Shown here one piece after another: positions 32,062-40,592 of a stretch of 64,000 nt of DNA. The position numbers and the translations under genes are program-made. The stretch's first letter is position 1. The number at the start of each line of letters is the position of its first letter. The notes beneath the pieces were generated by a model. The model was not told the DNA's origin. It made no database searches and saw nothing but the letters and a program-made list of their open reading frames with translations. Source of the DNA: Acidobacteriota bacterium (lineage in GTDB: Bacteria; Actinomycetota; Acidimicrobiia; Acidimicrobiales; Palsa-688); NCBI GenBank assembly GCA_028876385.1, contig JAGWSF010000234.1, positions 1-64,000 of the forward strand. The letters are read 5' to 3'.

Positions 32062-33774
32062 ATGACCGAAATACACGAACCAGACGACCAGGCCGGACCC
32101 GGGGCCACCCCCTCGAACCCCGAGCCCTTCGCCGCGCCTTCCCCGGCCGGTGCCGACGAGTGGTGGCAGGCGTGGGCCGAACCCGGCCGTGCCGCCCCCA
32201 CGGCGCCGGCCCAGGCGAGCGCTCCGCCGAATACCCAGGCGGAGGCTCCGCAGGGGCCGTCCGCGTCGGGCGCGCCGGGCCCCCACGGCTCGCCGCCGTG
32301 GCCTGCCCGCCCGGCGCCGACCGGGGCCTGGGACCCGGCCCCCTCGACCGGGGCCTGGGACCCGGCTCCCACGACCGGGGCCTGGGACCCGGCTCCCACG
32401 ACCGGGTCCGGTCCGGCGGGCGGTTGGGGCTCGCCCCCGGGTGCCAACCCGCCGCCCCCCGGTTGGGGGCCCCATCCCGGAGCGCCCGGTCCTTCCGGCC
32501 CCCCGCCGTGGGGTTACGGCCCGGCGCCGGTCGGCTCGGACCATCGGGCCTGGTACCAGCGGCCGGTCGTCGTGGCCGCCCTGGTGGCGGCCACCCTAGG
32601 GGCCGGTATCGGTGTGGGCCACGGCCTGGCCCGCACCGCCACCCCCATCCAGACCTCTGCGTCGGTCCCGGGCACCTCCGGGGGGTCGTCAGCCACGGTC
32701 CCCTCGACCGGCGGCTCGAGTTCCACGAGCCCCTTCGGGGGGTCATCGGGAGGGTCGGGCACGTCGGGTTCGTCGGGCTCGTCGGGGACGGCTGATGCCG
32801 CGGCCATCGCCGCCAAGGTCGACCCGGCCCTGGTCGACATCAACGTGACCTTCGGCAGCTCCGGGGCCGGGGCCGGTACCGGCATCGTGCTCAGCTCCAA
32901 CGGCGAGATCCTCACCAACAACCATGTGGTGGAAGGGGCGACCACCATCAGCGTCGTCGATCTCGGCAACGGCCGCACCTACTCGGCCTCGGTGGTCGGC
33001 TACGACCGCTCCGAGGACGTGGCGGTGATCCAGCTGGCCAACGCCTCGGGCCTGCAGACCGCCACCATCGGCGACTCGTCGAAGGTGTCGGTGGGCGACG
33101 CCGTGGTCGGCATCGGCAACGCCGGTGGGACCGGTGGCACGCCCTCGGTCGCCGCCGGGTCGGTGACCGCCCTCAACCAGTCGATAACGGCCAGCGACCA
33201 GGCCACCGGGACCAGCGAGAACCTCACCGGCCTGATCGAGACCAACGCCAACATTCAGCCCGGCGACTCCGGGGGCTCGTTGGTCAACGCCTCCGGCCAG
33301 GTGATCGGTATGGACACCGCTGCCGCCCAGGGCTACTCGTTCAGCTACCAGGGCAGCCAGGTGAGCCAGGGGTACGCCATACCCATCAACAAGGCCGTGA
33401 GCATCGCCAGCCAGATCGAGGCGGGACGGGCCACCTCCAGCATCCACGTCGGACCTACCGCCTATCTCGGCGTGTACATCTCGTCGGGTTCGAGCCAGGG
33501 CGGCTTCTCGGGGCTCGGGGGCCAGAACGCCGGCGGGGCGTCGAGCGGCGCCTACGTCAGCGGCGTGGTCACCGGCGGTCCGGCGGCGCAGGCCGGCCTC
33601 GGTCAGGGTGACGTGATCACCTCGGTGAACGGCACGGCCATCACCTCGGCCGCCGACCTGACCAACGCGGTGGCCCACTACAAGCCGGGCCAGAGCGTCC
33701 AGGTCGGCTGGACCGACAGCTCCGGAGCCAGCCACAGCTCGACCCTCGTGCTCGGCACCGGTCCGGCCCAGTAG
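32062..33774 (+). CDS. HtrA/DegP-like membrane-anchored serine protease with PDZ domain
   Basis: 570 aa from ATG 32062 (MTEIHEPDDQ); the frame is open further upstream but earlier starts lack support. The N-terminal cytoplasmic 165 residues are Pro/Gly/Ala-rich and include three copies of TGAWDPAP. A single membrane helix follows (about 170-192, VVVAALVAATLGAGIGVGHG), then a Ser/Gly linker outside the cell. The trypsin-like domain has the triad LTNNHVVEGA (His near 287), SEDVAVIQLA (Asp near 318) and QPGDSGGSLVN (Ser near 402). The PDZ domain at the C-terminus reads GVVTGGPAAQAGLGQGDVIT. This is the PepD/HtrA layout of actinobacteria, used for envelope protein quality control. A hairpin terminator follows 55 bp downstream. 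Confidence 0.94.
   Translation: MTEIHEPDDQAGPGATPSNPEPFAAPSPAGADEWWQAWAEPGRAAPTAPAQASAPPNTQAEAPQGPSASGAPGPHGSPPWPARPAPTGAWDPAPSTGAWDPAPTTGAWDPAPTTGSGPAGGWGSPPGANPPPPGWGPHPGAPGPSGPPPWGYGPAPVGSDHRAWYQRPVVVAALVAATLGAGIGVGHGLARTATPIQTSASVPGTSGGSSATVPSTGGSSSTSPFGGSSGGSGTSGSSGSSGTADAAAIAAKVDPALVDINVTFGSSGAGAGTGIVLSSNGEILTNNHVVEGATTISVVDLGNGRTYSASVVGYDRSEDVAVIQLANASGLQTATIGDSSKVSVGDAVVGIGNAGGTGGTPSVAAGSVTALNQSITASDQATGTSENLTGLIETNANIQPGDSGGSLVNASGQVIGMDTAAAQGYSFSYQGSQVSQGYAIPINKAVSIASQIEAGRATSSIHVGPTAYLGVYISSGSSQGGFSGLGGQNAGGASSGAYVSGVVTGGPAAQAGLGQGDVITSVNGTAITSAADLTNAVAHYKPGQSVQVGWTDSSGASHSSTLVLGTGPAQ
32319..32399 (+). repeat. Three tandem 27-bp repeats in the HtrA-like tail
   Basis: Units begin at 32319, 32346 and 32373; each starts GACCGGGGCCTGGGACCCGG and encodes TGAWDPAP plus one residue (unit 1 differs slightly), with a partial fourth start at 32400. 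Being in frame and nearly identical, the number of units probably varies between strains. Confidence 0.9.
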
Positions 33775-33828
33775 GCCCCGCGGCTCGGGACCTCACCCCG
33801 TCGGTCGTCCGGCCGCACCATTCCCCGG

Positions 33829-33856
33829 CCGCCAGCTCCGATCCGGGAGCTGGCGG
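33829..33856 (+). terminator. Hairpin after the HtrA-like gene
   Basis: CCGCCAGCTCC, loop GATCCG, GGAGCTGGCGG: an 11-bp perfect stem 55 bp after the stop codon. Confidence 0.75.
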
Positions 33857-34201
33857 CTGCCGGGCTCCGCCCGCCGGACCACCGACGCAGCTCCTCCCGC
33901 CGCCCCCGCCAGCCACCGCAGTGGGAGGTCGGGCGGCGGTGGCCGTCGAAGAAGAATGGTGAACGTCCGGCTCCTGCTGACACCCTCCAGGAGCCGGGCG
34001 TTCCTTGCCGAGCGGGGGGCGCCCTCCAGGCGGGGCGACGCTCTAGAAGGTTCCCGTGGCGGCGGCCGCAGCGGGAGACATCGTCCAGCCGCCGGGCGAT
34101 CTCCTCGGTGCCATCCTCACTGGCGGCGGGGTCTCTGCCCAGGGCCGATCGGCTCGGGTTGGTCCTCAGGCACTTTCCCGAGAGGTTTGGTGCGGTCCGG
34201 G
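33857..34201. other. Non-coding gap with a long isolated hairpin (33962-34002)
   Basis: No gene is supported. CCGGCTCCTG (33967-33976) pairs with CAGGAGCCGG (33988-33997). The stem extends outward with AACG (33962-33965) against CGTT (33999-34002), around an 11-base loop. It lies about 200 bp after the minus-strand propeller gene's stop and 105 bp beyond the first terminator. It could be that gene's terminator, or part of a small RNA. Confidence 0.45.
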
Positions 34202-36721
34202 TCAGACGGGCGAGTAGGCCGTGACGGTCACCAACCCGTTCGGAACCGGGATCTGCTGGAGCAGGGTCAGGGTGTGGCCGGCGCCGGCTACCAACGGACC
34301 AACGGAGAAGACGTCGACGTGTGTGCTGCCGAAACTGGTCACCATGAGGTCTGACCCGTCGGGTGACACGGTGATCGACGACACCGAGCCGCCGCTGTAA
34401 GTGGCGGCCGGCCCGAGAGCGAATGCGGCAGGGCCGGTCGCCGGCCCTGCCGTGGTCGCCCCGCGGATCCCGGAGGAGGTGTCGAAGTAGACGTAGCCGT
34501 TGGGACCCAGCGCCAGCGTCTGGGTTGACGACGGGAGAGCCGACGCCGGGGTGGACCCGGTGAGCAATAGCTGGCCGCCGGAAAGGGAGAAGCTGCTGAC
34601 CGCCCCGTTCTCGCAGGCGGCGCTGAACAGGGCCGACGCCGAGGCGAAGCGCACGTCGGTGGGGCAGGGAGCCGCCACGCTCGATTGGGCCGTCAGTTGG
34701 CCGAGGGTGCCGGCCGCCCACGCGCTGACCGCCGGCGGGTAGGCCCCCGTCCCGGGGTAGGCCGAGGCGATCTCGGTGCCGTCGGGCGACACCGCCAAGC
34801 TGTCGACGGCGGTCGCCACGCTGGCCGAGGCCGTCGGACTGACGGTGCCGTCGGCGTTGAGGGCGTAGCTGCTCAGGCGGTCGGCGCTGCCCTCGTTGGC
34901 CGCCCCGCCGGTGTACAGCACCGTGCCGGCCGGGTTGACCGCAATGGCTGTGGCCGAGAGCGGGGGAGTGGTCTGCAGCAGGTTCAGTACGCCGGTCGAG
35001 GGGTTGACCGAGAAGACGCTGACCGTCTGGTCGCCCAGGTTGAGGGCGTACAGACGGTCGGTGGTGGCCGCCGCGTCAGCTCGGCGCCCGGCCAGCCACG
35101 ACGCAACCAGCCCGGGATGGCCGGTGGGATAGGTACCGATGAGAGTGGTGGTGCCGTCGGGGTTCACGCGGTAGTTGCTCACCTGGTTGGTCCCGGGTGT
35201 GTTGTCGTCGACGAGCAGGAATTCCCCCCTCGACGGGCCGGTCCGCTGGAGGCAGCCGGCGACGGTGACCGTCTGCTTGGCCGGCGCGGTTATGTCGCCG
35301 ATCCCGCGGCTGAAGGCGGTGTTGCTGAACTCGTCCTGGGTCCAGTAGCGGTGACCGTTGATCACCTGGTTGTAGGAGGTGCCCGCGGCGTAGGCGTCCC
35401 GGGTCGCGCTGGTGACGCCCAGCGGTGACCCGTAGACGAAATTGCACTCGTCGCCGTCCTCGTAGCCGGCGGCGTCCACCCACGCGCCGTCCCAGTCGGT
35501 GATGGCCTCGTTGGCCTCGTGGCTGATCAGGCTCACGGCGGCATCGGCGAAACTGTTGCCGTTGGGAGCCTGCGGGCCGTCGAAGGGGTCCGAGCAGCCG
35601 TTGAGGTTGGGGTAGGGGAGGTTGGCGTAGAGGTCGGGAGCCGCCACTGTGCCCGCCCCCCCGTGATAGGCACAGTAGGTGTTGGTCGAGCACGAGTCTG
35701 TGGGCGCGGCACCGTACGCGGAGCACGTCTCCACTCCGGGGGGGAACAGGACGAGGTACAGGTGGGCGTCGTCGCCGGGCAGGTGGTCTACGGCGAGCAG
35801 GTGCACGATCTCGGCCTGCAGGCTGGGGTCGGCGACACACGCCGAGTACCCGCTCGACGGTTGGCAGCCGTTGACCGTGCCGCTGACGGGGAAGGCGTCG
35901 GCCGTGTCGACCTCGGCCCCGGCGCTGACCCGGTAAACGATCGGAGCGGTCGGCCCTGTCCCTATCTGCTGGTAGTACTCGTCGGCCACCGAGAAGACGT
36001 TGCTCGTGGTGCTCCCCTCGGCGGCCAGGTCGGAGAGGTACTGCTCCACCAGCGCTTTGTAGCCCGGGTCGAAGCTGTAGCCAGGGGGAGCCCAGAAAAC
36101 CGGGGTCAGAGTGGCACTACCCGGCGTGGCGCTCTGGCCGCCCATCACGTAGGCCCCCGGGGTGAAAAGGAGAGGGGGGTTGCAGCTCGAGCAGGCCAGG
36201 TTGGAGGCCGGCCCCAGCGGCGTTCGCCCCGGCTGGCGATCCGACCGGTAGGTCACCCGGAGCGGGCCCAGCCCCCGGCCGTTGGCCTCCGGGCCAGCCG
36301 TGCCCGGGCCGGTCGCCGCGGTGGGGTTGGGGGCGGAGGTGGCGGCGGTGGCCACTGCGGCCACCGTGACCTGGGGTCGGCCGCTTCGGTCCGGCGCGCC
36401 GCCGGCGATCCCAGCCGCTGTCGGGGCGTGCGGCGCGCCGCGCCGCAGTGGCGTCGATGGACCGGTCGGAGCCGGGCCGGGAACGGACCGCGGGCGTAGA
36501 CGCCCCGCAGGGTCCCGATGGGCCGGTCGGGCCGCGGAGCCAACCGGCGGCGGGGTCCCGGCCGAGGCGACGCCCCCCGGTGGGGTGACCGCCGGGGGGG
36601 ACCCTGCGACAACCGTTACCGGGCCTGCGACCGGCATCGGAGCGCCCGTGGCCAGGAACGAGACCAGCGCGGCAGTAGCGCCGACCACGGCCCGGGCCAA
36701 CCCCGCCGACAGCGCTGTCAC
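34202..36721 (-). CDS. Large secreted protein: metallopeptidase-like domain plus beta-propeller
   Basis: 839 aa from GTG 36721. A hydrophobic export segment (ARAVVGATAALVSFLATGAP) is followed by a 110-residue Pro/Ala/Gly linker. A Cys-containing domain (about 175-500) has FWAPPGYSFDPGYKALVEQY, YCAYHG and the motif SHEANEAITDWDGAW with GDECNF (about 398-425). This resembles the His-Glu active region of secreted zinc peptidase-like/EXORDIUM-type proteins, although it is not a strict HExxH. A seven-strand-type propeller of YVTN/lactonase style follows (about 510-839), with blades such as DRLYALNLGDQTVSVFSVNP, VNPAGTVLYTGG and VSPDGTEIASAYPG. The export segment has no basic residues before it in this frame; a short upstream frame supplies them (36718-36834). 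Confidence 0.75.
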   Translation of the reverse strand: MTALSAGLARAVVGATAALVSFLATGAPMPVAGPVTVVAGSPPAVTPPGGVASAGTPPPVGSAARPAHRDPAGRLRPRSVPGPAPTGPSTPLRRGAPHAPTAAGIAGGAPDRSGRPQVTVAAVATAATSAPNPTAATGPGTAGPEANGRGLGPLRVTYRSDRQPGRTPLGPASNLACSSCNPPLLFTPGAYVMGGQSATPGSATLTPVFWAPPGYSFDPGYKALVEQYLSDLAAEGSTTSNVFSVADEYYQQIGTGPTAPIVYRVSAGAEVDTADAFPVSGTVNGCQPSSGYSACVADPSLQAEIVHLLAVDHLPGDDAHLYLVLFPPGVETCSAYGAAPTDSCSTNTYCAYHGGAGTVAAPDLYANLPYPNLNGCSDPFDGPQAPNGNSFADAAVSLISHEANEAITDWDGAWVDAAGYEDGDECNFVYGSPLGVTSATRDAYAAGTSYNQVINGHRYWTQDEFSNTAFSRGIGDITAPAKQTVTVAGCLQRTGPSRGEFLLVDDNTPGTNQVSNYRVNPDGTTTLIGTYPTGHPGLVASWLAGRRADAAATTDRLYALNLGDQTVSVFSVNPSTGVLNLLQTTPPLSATAIAVNPAGTVLYTGGAANEGSADRLSSYALNADGTVSPTASASVATAVDSLAVSPDGTEIASAYPGTGAYPPAVSAWAAGTLGQLTAQSSVAAPCPTDVRFASASALFSAACENGAVSSFSLSGGQLLLTGSTPASALPSSTQTLALGPNGYVYFDTSSGIRGATTAGPATGPAAFALGPAATYSGGSVSSITVSPDGSDLMVTSFGSTHVDVFSVGPLVAGAGHTLTLLQQIPVPNGLVTVTAYSPV

Positions 36722-36834
36722 CGCGCCCGCCGTCCCCGCCGTGGGCCGGCGCCAGTTGAGGGAACCGGGGCGCGCCCCGCCCCGGATGGCTTCCGGAGTT
36801 GGAACGGCCGCTGTCCAGCGGTACGTGAGACCAT
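36718..36834 (-). CDS. 38-codon ORF overlapping the 839-aa gene by GTGA
   Basis: The ATG at 36834 has an excellent Shine-Dalgarno (GGGAGG at 36841-36846, six bases away) and opens a 38-residue Arg-rich frame that stops at a TGA overlapping the GTG of the 839-aa gene. The 839-aa gene has no ribosome site of its own. Either this is a leader ORF that couples translation, or a single-base frameshift has split off the basic N-region (MVSRTAGQRPFQLRKPSG...) of the secreted protein's signal peptide. Confidence 0.55.
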   Translation of the reverse strand: MVSRTAGQRPFQLRKPSGAGRAPVPSTGAGPRRGRRAR

Positions 36835-36871
36835 CTTGCTCCTCCCATGCGACCGCCGGTCAAGGTCTCAC
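36825..36871 (-). promoter_or_regulatory. Hairpin that would enclose the ribosome site of the 36834 start
   Basis: On the minus-strand RNA, GUGAGACC (36871-36864) is complementary to GGUCUCAC (36832-36825). The loop contains the GGGAGG ribosome site, and the G of the AUG lies in the downstream arm. The arrangement could tune initiation. Pairing is exact over 8 bp; the loop is about 31 bases, so stability is moderate. Confidence 0.4.
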
Positions 36872-37107
36872 ACCGAGATGGAATCGAACCGTCGTGTCGC
36901 TGAACGAGCGGTGAATCCCGCGCGCCCGGGCCGCTGTCGCAGCAGGTCGCCGCGAGGCCGTGCTCGTGCCCACCCCGCGGTCGCGGCGGCCACGTTCGAC
37001 CGGGAACGCCTGGTGGGTGGCGCCCGGACCTGAGCCGCGCCCTCTCCAATACGACACTGCTACTCTGATCCGGGGCGCCGGGGAGGTTCCGGCTAGGAGG
37101 GTGACAG

Positions 37108-39672
37108 TTGCGCGACTACCTCTGGGGACGTGCCTTCCGATTGCTGCTGGCGTCCACATCGGTGGCTGCCCTGACTGTGGCCGCGGTCGCGTCGTCGGGA
37201 GTCGGCCCGGCGGCCGCCGCCAACTCGCCGTATTGGTCTTCTCTGAGCGACGTCGCCGCCGGAACGACCACCAGCCCGCATTTTCTCGGGGTCAGTTGTG
37301 TCGGCGCAGGTGACTGCCTGGCCGTCGGTCAGGAGACCGGAGCGGCGTCGAACGGCCTGGCCGGCGTCTATTCATCAGAGACGCAGGGCATTTGGGCCAC
37401 CACGGCCAGAGTGGCCGGCCCGGGGACTGGCAACCAGGGACTGGCCGGGGTCAGCTGCGCCTCCCTGTCGAGCTGCGTGGCGGTCGGAAACGATGGAAAC
37501 GATAAGCCGCTCGTCGCCGTCGGAAGCATCACCGGGGTGGGCAGCGGAACGGAGATCTCATTGGCGGGCGGAGCCAACGGAATCTTGAACGGTGTCAGCT
37601 GCACCGGAGCTGGTAGTTGCTCGGCGATCGGCACCGACTTTACCCACGAGGTGCCCTTGACCGTCAGCGAGACCGGAGGTACTTGGGGCACGCCGATCGA
37701 GTTGGCCGGCATGGGTGGTCTGGCCACCGGCCTGCTGGCCGTGAGCTGTTACAGCCCCGGCAACTGCACTGCGGTGGGCACCAACCTCATCAGTAGCACC
37801 AATGCCTCGGGGATCTACGCCGTCGAGACGGGCGGTGTCTGGGGGACGCCGACATCTCTTGCTGATTCGCCCGGACTGCCGGCGAATGTCGAGCTGACAG
37901 GGGTCAGTTGTGTCAGCGCAGGTAACTGCACCGCCGTCGGCGACACCGGCGGGGCGACCTCGTTGGCGGTGTTGGACGAGGAGATAGACGGTGTATGGGG
38001 AGGGGTCATCGCGCTGACCAACTCGCCCGGTACCAGCAGTGCCCGCCTTGACGGGGTGAGCTGCGTGTCGGCTGGGAATTGCACTGCTTCAGGGGTGATG
38101 GACCCCTCGAGCGGGTCCGGAGCGGAGCCCCTGCTGGCCATCGAGGTCGGGGTCATGTGGTACACCATCCAGCCGGGCAGCTTCAGCCCATCGGAGTTGA
38201 ACGGGGTGAGTTGTTACGGTCCGGGGGACTGCACTGCGGCCGGCTTCGAACGAAACACCGGGACGGTGGACACCTCGACCCCCCTGCTCGGGGCAACGGT
38301 GGGTTTCGTCGGTGGCCCGGCCCAGCCGACGGTGACCGTCTCGGGTCTCGGGTTCGGGTCCTCGATCGCGGTGCTGGGCGCAGGTAGCGCTCCTTGCGGC
38401 CCCCTCTCGACGGGGCTGAACTATCTCGATGATCTCTACATCCAAGACGTCACGCAGGGCTGGACCGCGGGGGCGGTGAGTGCGGTCGGCTGCGACTATA
38501 CGGGCCTGCAGGTCCTCTCCTACAGCGACACCCGCATCGTGTTCTCTTTGGGTTCGTCGTATCCCACATATGGCCCCTTGGCCGCCGGCGACAGCTTCGT
38601 GGTGCACGTGTTCGGTAACGCCATCGCGGGAACCGTGGCCTACAGCCCGACGGTGTCGGCGACGCAGTTGACGCTGCGGGCGGGGGGTTCGATCGCCGCC
38701 CAGCTCACCGGCTCGCAGTTCGTGGCGGGGGCGTCGGTGCGGGTGTCGGGCCCGTCGGGTCTGGTGTCGGCGTCGTCGGTGTCGGTGAGCGGGCCGTCGT
38801 CGCTGACATTGACGCTGTCGGCGCCGGTCAACGCCGCCCCGGGGGCCTACGACCTGACCGTGGTCAACCCGGACGGTACGTCTGGGACCTGTACGGGCTG
38901 TCTGACCGTGACGCCGCCTCCGCCGGTCTGTTCGCAGCGCCTGCCTTCGGGGACGGTGGTGGGTATGGCCGACACGGCCGATGGTGGGGGCTACTGGATC
39001 GCGTCGTCGACCGGTTTGGTGTCGGCGTGCGGAGACGCGCCGTCGTTCGGTAACGGGCCGGCTGGGGTGGCGGCCATCACCGCCGCGCCGAGCGGTGACG
39101 GCTACTGGTTGGCGACGACCGGCGGCCAGGTGTCGGCCTACGGCAGCGCGGTCGATCACGGGGGTCTGAAGCCCGGGACGGTGTTGAACAAGCCGATCGT
39201 GGCCATGGCTGCCGATCCGGCGACCGGGGGCTACTGGTTGCTCGGCGGGGACGGCGGAGTGTTCTCCTTCAATGCCCCGTTCCTCGGTTCCACCGGGAAC
39301 ATCCGCCTGAACCAGCCGGCCGTCGGTCTGGAGTCCACGTCGGCGGGCGACGGCTACTGGTTCGTGGCGTCCGACGGAGGGATCTTCGCTTTCGGTAACG
39401 CCCCGTTTCAGGGGTCGCTCGGCAACATCAAGCTGAACAAGCCGGTGGTGGGGATGGCCATCGACCCGGTTACCGGGGGATACTGGATGGACGCGTCGGA
39501 CGGAGGGATCTTCTCGTTCAACGCGCCGTTCGAGGGTTCGACCGGCAACGTCGTGCTGGCCCAGCCGTGCGTCGGAATGGCCGCTTCGCCGGGTGGGGGC
39601 GGTTACCGTTTCGTCGCCGCCGACGGTGGCATCTTCGATTTCAACGCCCCCTACGAAGGGTCGGCGACCTGA
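37108..39672 (+). CDS. Secreted repeat protein: Cys-pair repeats, IPT/TIG-like domain and DGG/F repeats
   Basis: 854 aa from TTG 37108, supported by AGGAGG (37095-37100) seven bases upstream. The signal peptide is RDYLWGRAFRLLLASTSVAA ending near PAAAAN. Residues about 55-395 hold seven repeats of the type GVSC-x5-CxAVG (for example GVSCVSAGNCTAVGD), each with two Cys likely to form a disulfide, on a propeller-like pattern. Residues about 405-600 have TVTVSGLGFGSSIAVLG and an IPT/TIG-like Ig fold with AAPGAYDLTVVNPDGTSGTC. The C-terminal 235 residues carry six repeats of about 43 aa ([24 protein letters not shown]...). The same repeat ends the 3,596-aa protein at 48290. Probably a surface-exposed adhesin or wall protein; no LPXTG is present. 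Confidence 0.8.
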   Translation: MRDYLWGRAFRLLLASTSVAALTVAAVASSGVGPAAAANSPYWSSLSDVAAGTTTSPHFLGVSCVGAGDCLAVGQETGAASNGLAGVYSSETQGIWATTARVAGPGTGNQGLAGVSCASLSSCVAVGNDGNDKPLVAVGSITGVGSGTEISLAGGANGILNGVSCTGAGSCSAIGTDFTHEVPLTVSETGGTWGTPIELAGMGGLATGLLAVSCYSPGNCTAVGTNLISSTNASGIYAVETGGVWGTPTSLADSPGLPANVELTGVSCVSAGNCTAVGDTGGATSLAVLDEEIDGVWGGVIALTNSPGTSSARLDGVSCVSAGNCTASGVMDPSSGSGAEPLLAIEVGVMWYTIQPGSFSPSELNGVSCYGPGDCTAAGFERNTGTVDTSTPLLGATVGFVGGPAQPTVTVSGLGFGSSIAVLGAGSAPCGPLSTGLNYLDDLYIQDVTQGWTAGAVSAVGCDYTGLQVLSYSDTRIVFSLGSSYPTYGPLAAGDSFVVHVFGNAIAGTVAYSPTVSATQLTLRAGGSIAAQLTGSQFVAGASVRVSGPSGLVSASSVSVSGPSSLTLTLSAPVNAAPGAYDLTVVNPDGTSGTCTGCLTVTPPPPVCSQRLPSGTVVGMADTADGGGYWIASSTGLVSACGDAPSFGNGPAGVAAITAAPSGDGYWLATTGGQVSAYGSAVDHGGLKPGTVLNKPIVAMAADPATGGYWLLGGDGGVFSFNAPFLGSTGNIRLNQPAVGLESTSAGDGYWFVASDGGIFAFGNAPFQGSLGNIKLNKPVVGMAIDPVTGGYWMDASDGGIFSFNAPFEGSTGNVVLAQPCVGMAASPGGGGYRFVAADGGIFDFNAPYEGSAT

Positions 39673-39678
39673 CCCCAG

Positions 39679-39697
39679 CCCGTCCCGCTCGGACGGG
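39679..39697. terminator. Hairpin between convergent repeat protein and ABC permease genes
   Basis: CCCGTCC, loop CGCTC, GGACGGG; seven-bp stem seven bases after the repeat-protein stop, usable in both directions. Confidence 0.65.
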
Positions 39698-39728
39698 GCC
39701 GACCGGAGGTGAGCCGGCTATCGCCCAC

Positions 39729-40592
39729 TCAGCGGGTCAGGCGGCGGTACTTGCGGGAGCACAGCAGGGCGAAGACCACGCCGATGCCGAGTGTCCAGGC
39801 CAGCGACTGGAGGACCAGCGACGCCGTCGCCGAGCCGTTCAGCAGCTGGGCCCGCTGGGCCGCCGTGGCGTTGCCGCCGAGGATGAGCGAGCGGGCCGCA
39901 TTGATCACCACCGACACCGGTTGGTGGACCGCGAAACCCTGCAGCCAGCTGGGCATGGTCCGCACCGGCACGAACGCCGACGAGGCGAAGGTCAGGGGGA
40001 AGATGATGGGAAAGGTGGCGGCGTTGACCGCTTCGGTGCTGCGCACCGTCAGTCCGACCAGGGCGTAGCCCAGACTGCAGGCCAGCGCGAACAGCAGCAG
40101 CAGCAGCGCGGCCAGGACCAGGCCGGCCGCGCTGGCCGGGCGGAAACCGACGGCGAAGCCGGTGGCGAGGAGTATCACCAGGCCGACGGTGTTGTTGACC
40201 GTGTCGGCGGTGACCCGCCCCCCGAACAGCGCGCTGCGGGACATGGGCAGGGACCGCAGGCGGCTGACGAAACCCTTCTGGAGGTCGTCGGCCAGGGCGA
40301 AGCCGGTGACCCCGGCGCTGAACAGAACCGTCTGCACGGCGATACCGGGGATCAGATAGTTGACGTAGTTGAGCCCGTTGAGGCCGCTGATGGCCCCGCC
40401 GAACACGTAGCGGAACAGCAGCACGAACATGATCGGCGACACCAGGTTGAACACGACCTGCTCGGGCTGGCGCGACAGGCGGCGCAGGTTGCGGCCGGCC
40501 ATGGCCAGGGTGTCGGCGAGGGCCCACATCAAAGTTCCCCGCCGGGCGGCCCCCGCCCCGACCGGGCCGCGGCCGACCGCCCCGTCGGTCAT
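39729..40592 (-). CDS. ABC-2 type transporter permease (DrrB-like)
   Basis: A 287-aa membrane subunit with six predicted helices. N-terminal cytoplasmic segment (GRNLRRLSRQPEQVVFNLV), then FVLLFRYVFGG, VNYLIPGIAVQTVLFSAGVT, the signature GFALADDLQKGFVSRLRSLP-MSR of ABC-2/DrrB permeases, and EAVNAATFPIIFPLTFASSA followed by FVPVRTMPSWLQGFAVHQP. The ATG overlaps the ATPase stop as ATGA, so the two are co-translated. It would export a lipid or drug-like molecule; the substrate cannot be told. Confidence 0.92.
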   Translation of the reverse strand: MTDGAVGRGPVGAGAARRGTLMWALADTLAMAGRNLRRLSRQPEQVVFNLVSPIMFVLLFRYVFGGAISGLNGLNYVNYLIPGIAVQTVLFSAGVTGFALADDLQKGFVSRLRSLPMSRSALFGGRVTADTVNNTVGLVILLATGFAVGFRPASAAGLVLAALLLLLFALACSLGYALVGLTVRSTEAVNAATFPIIFPLTFASSAFVPVRTMPSWLQGFAVHQPVSVVINAARSLILGGNATAAQRAQLLNGSATASLVLQSLAWTLGIGVVFALLCSRKYRRLTR

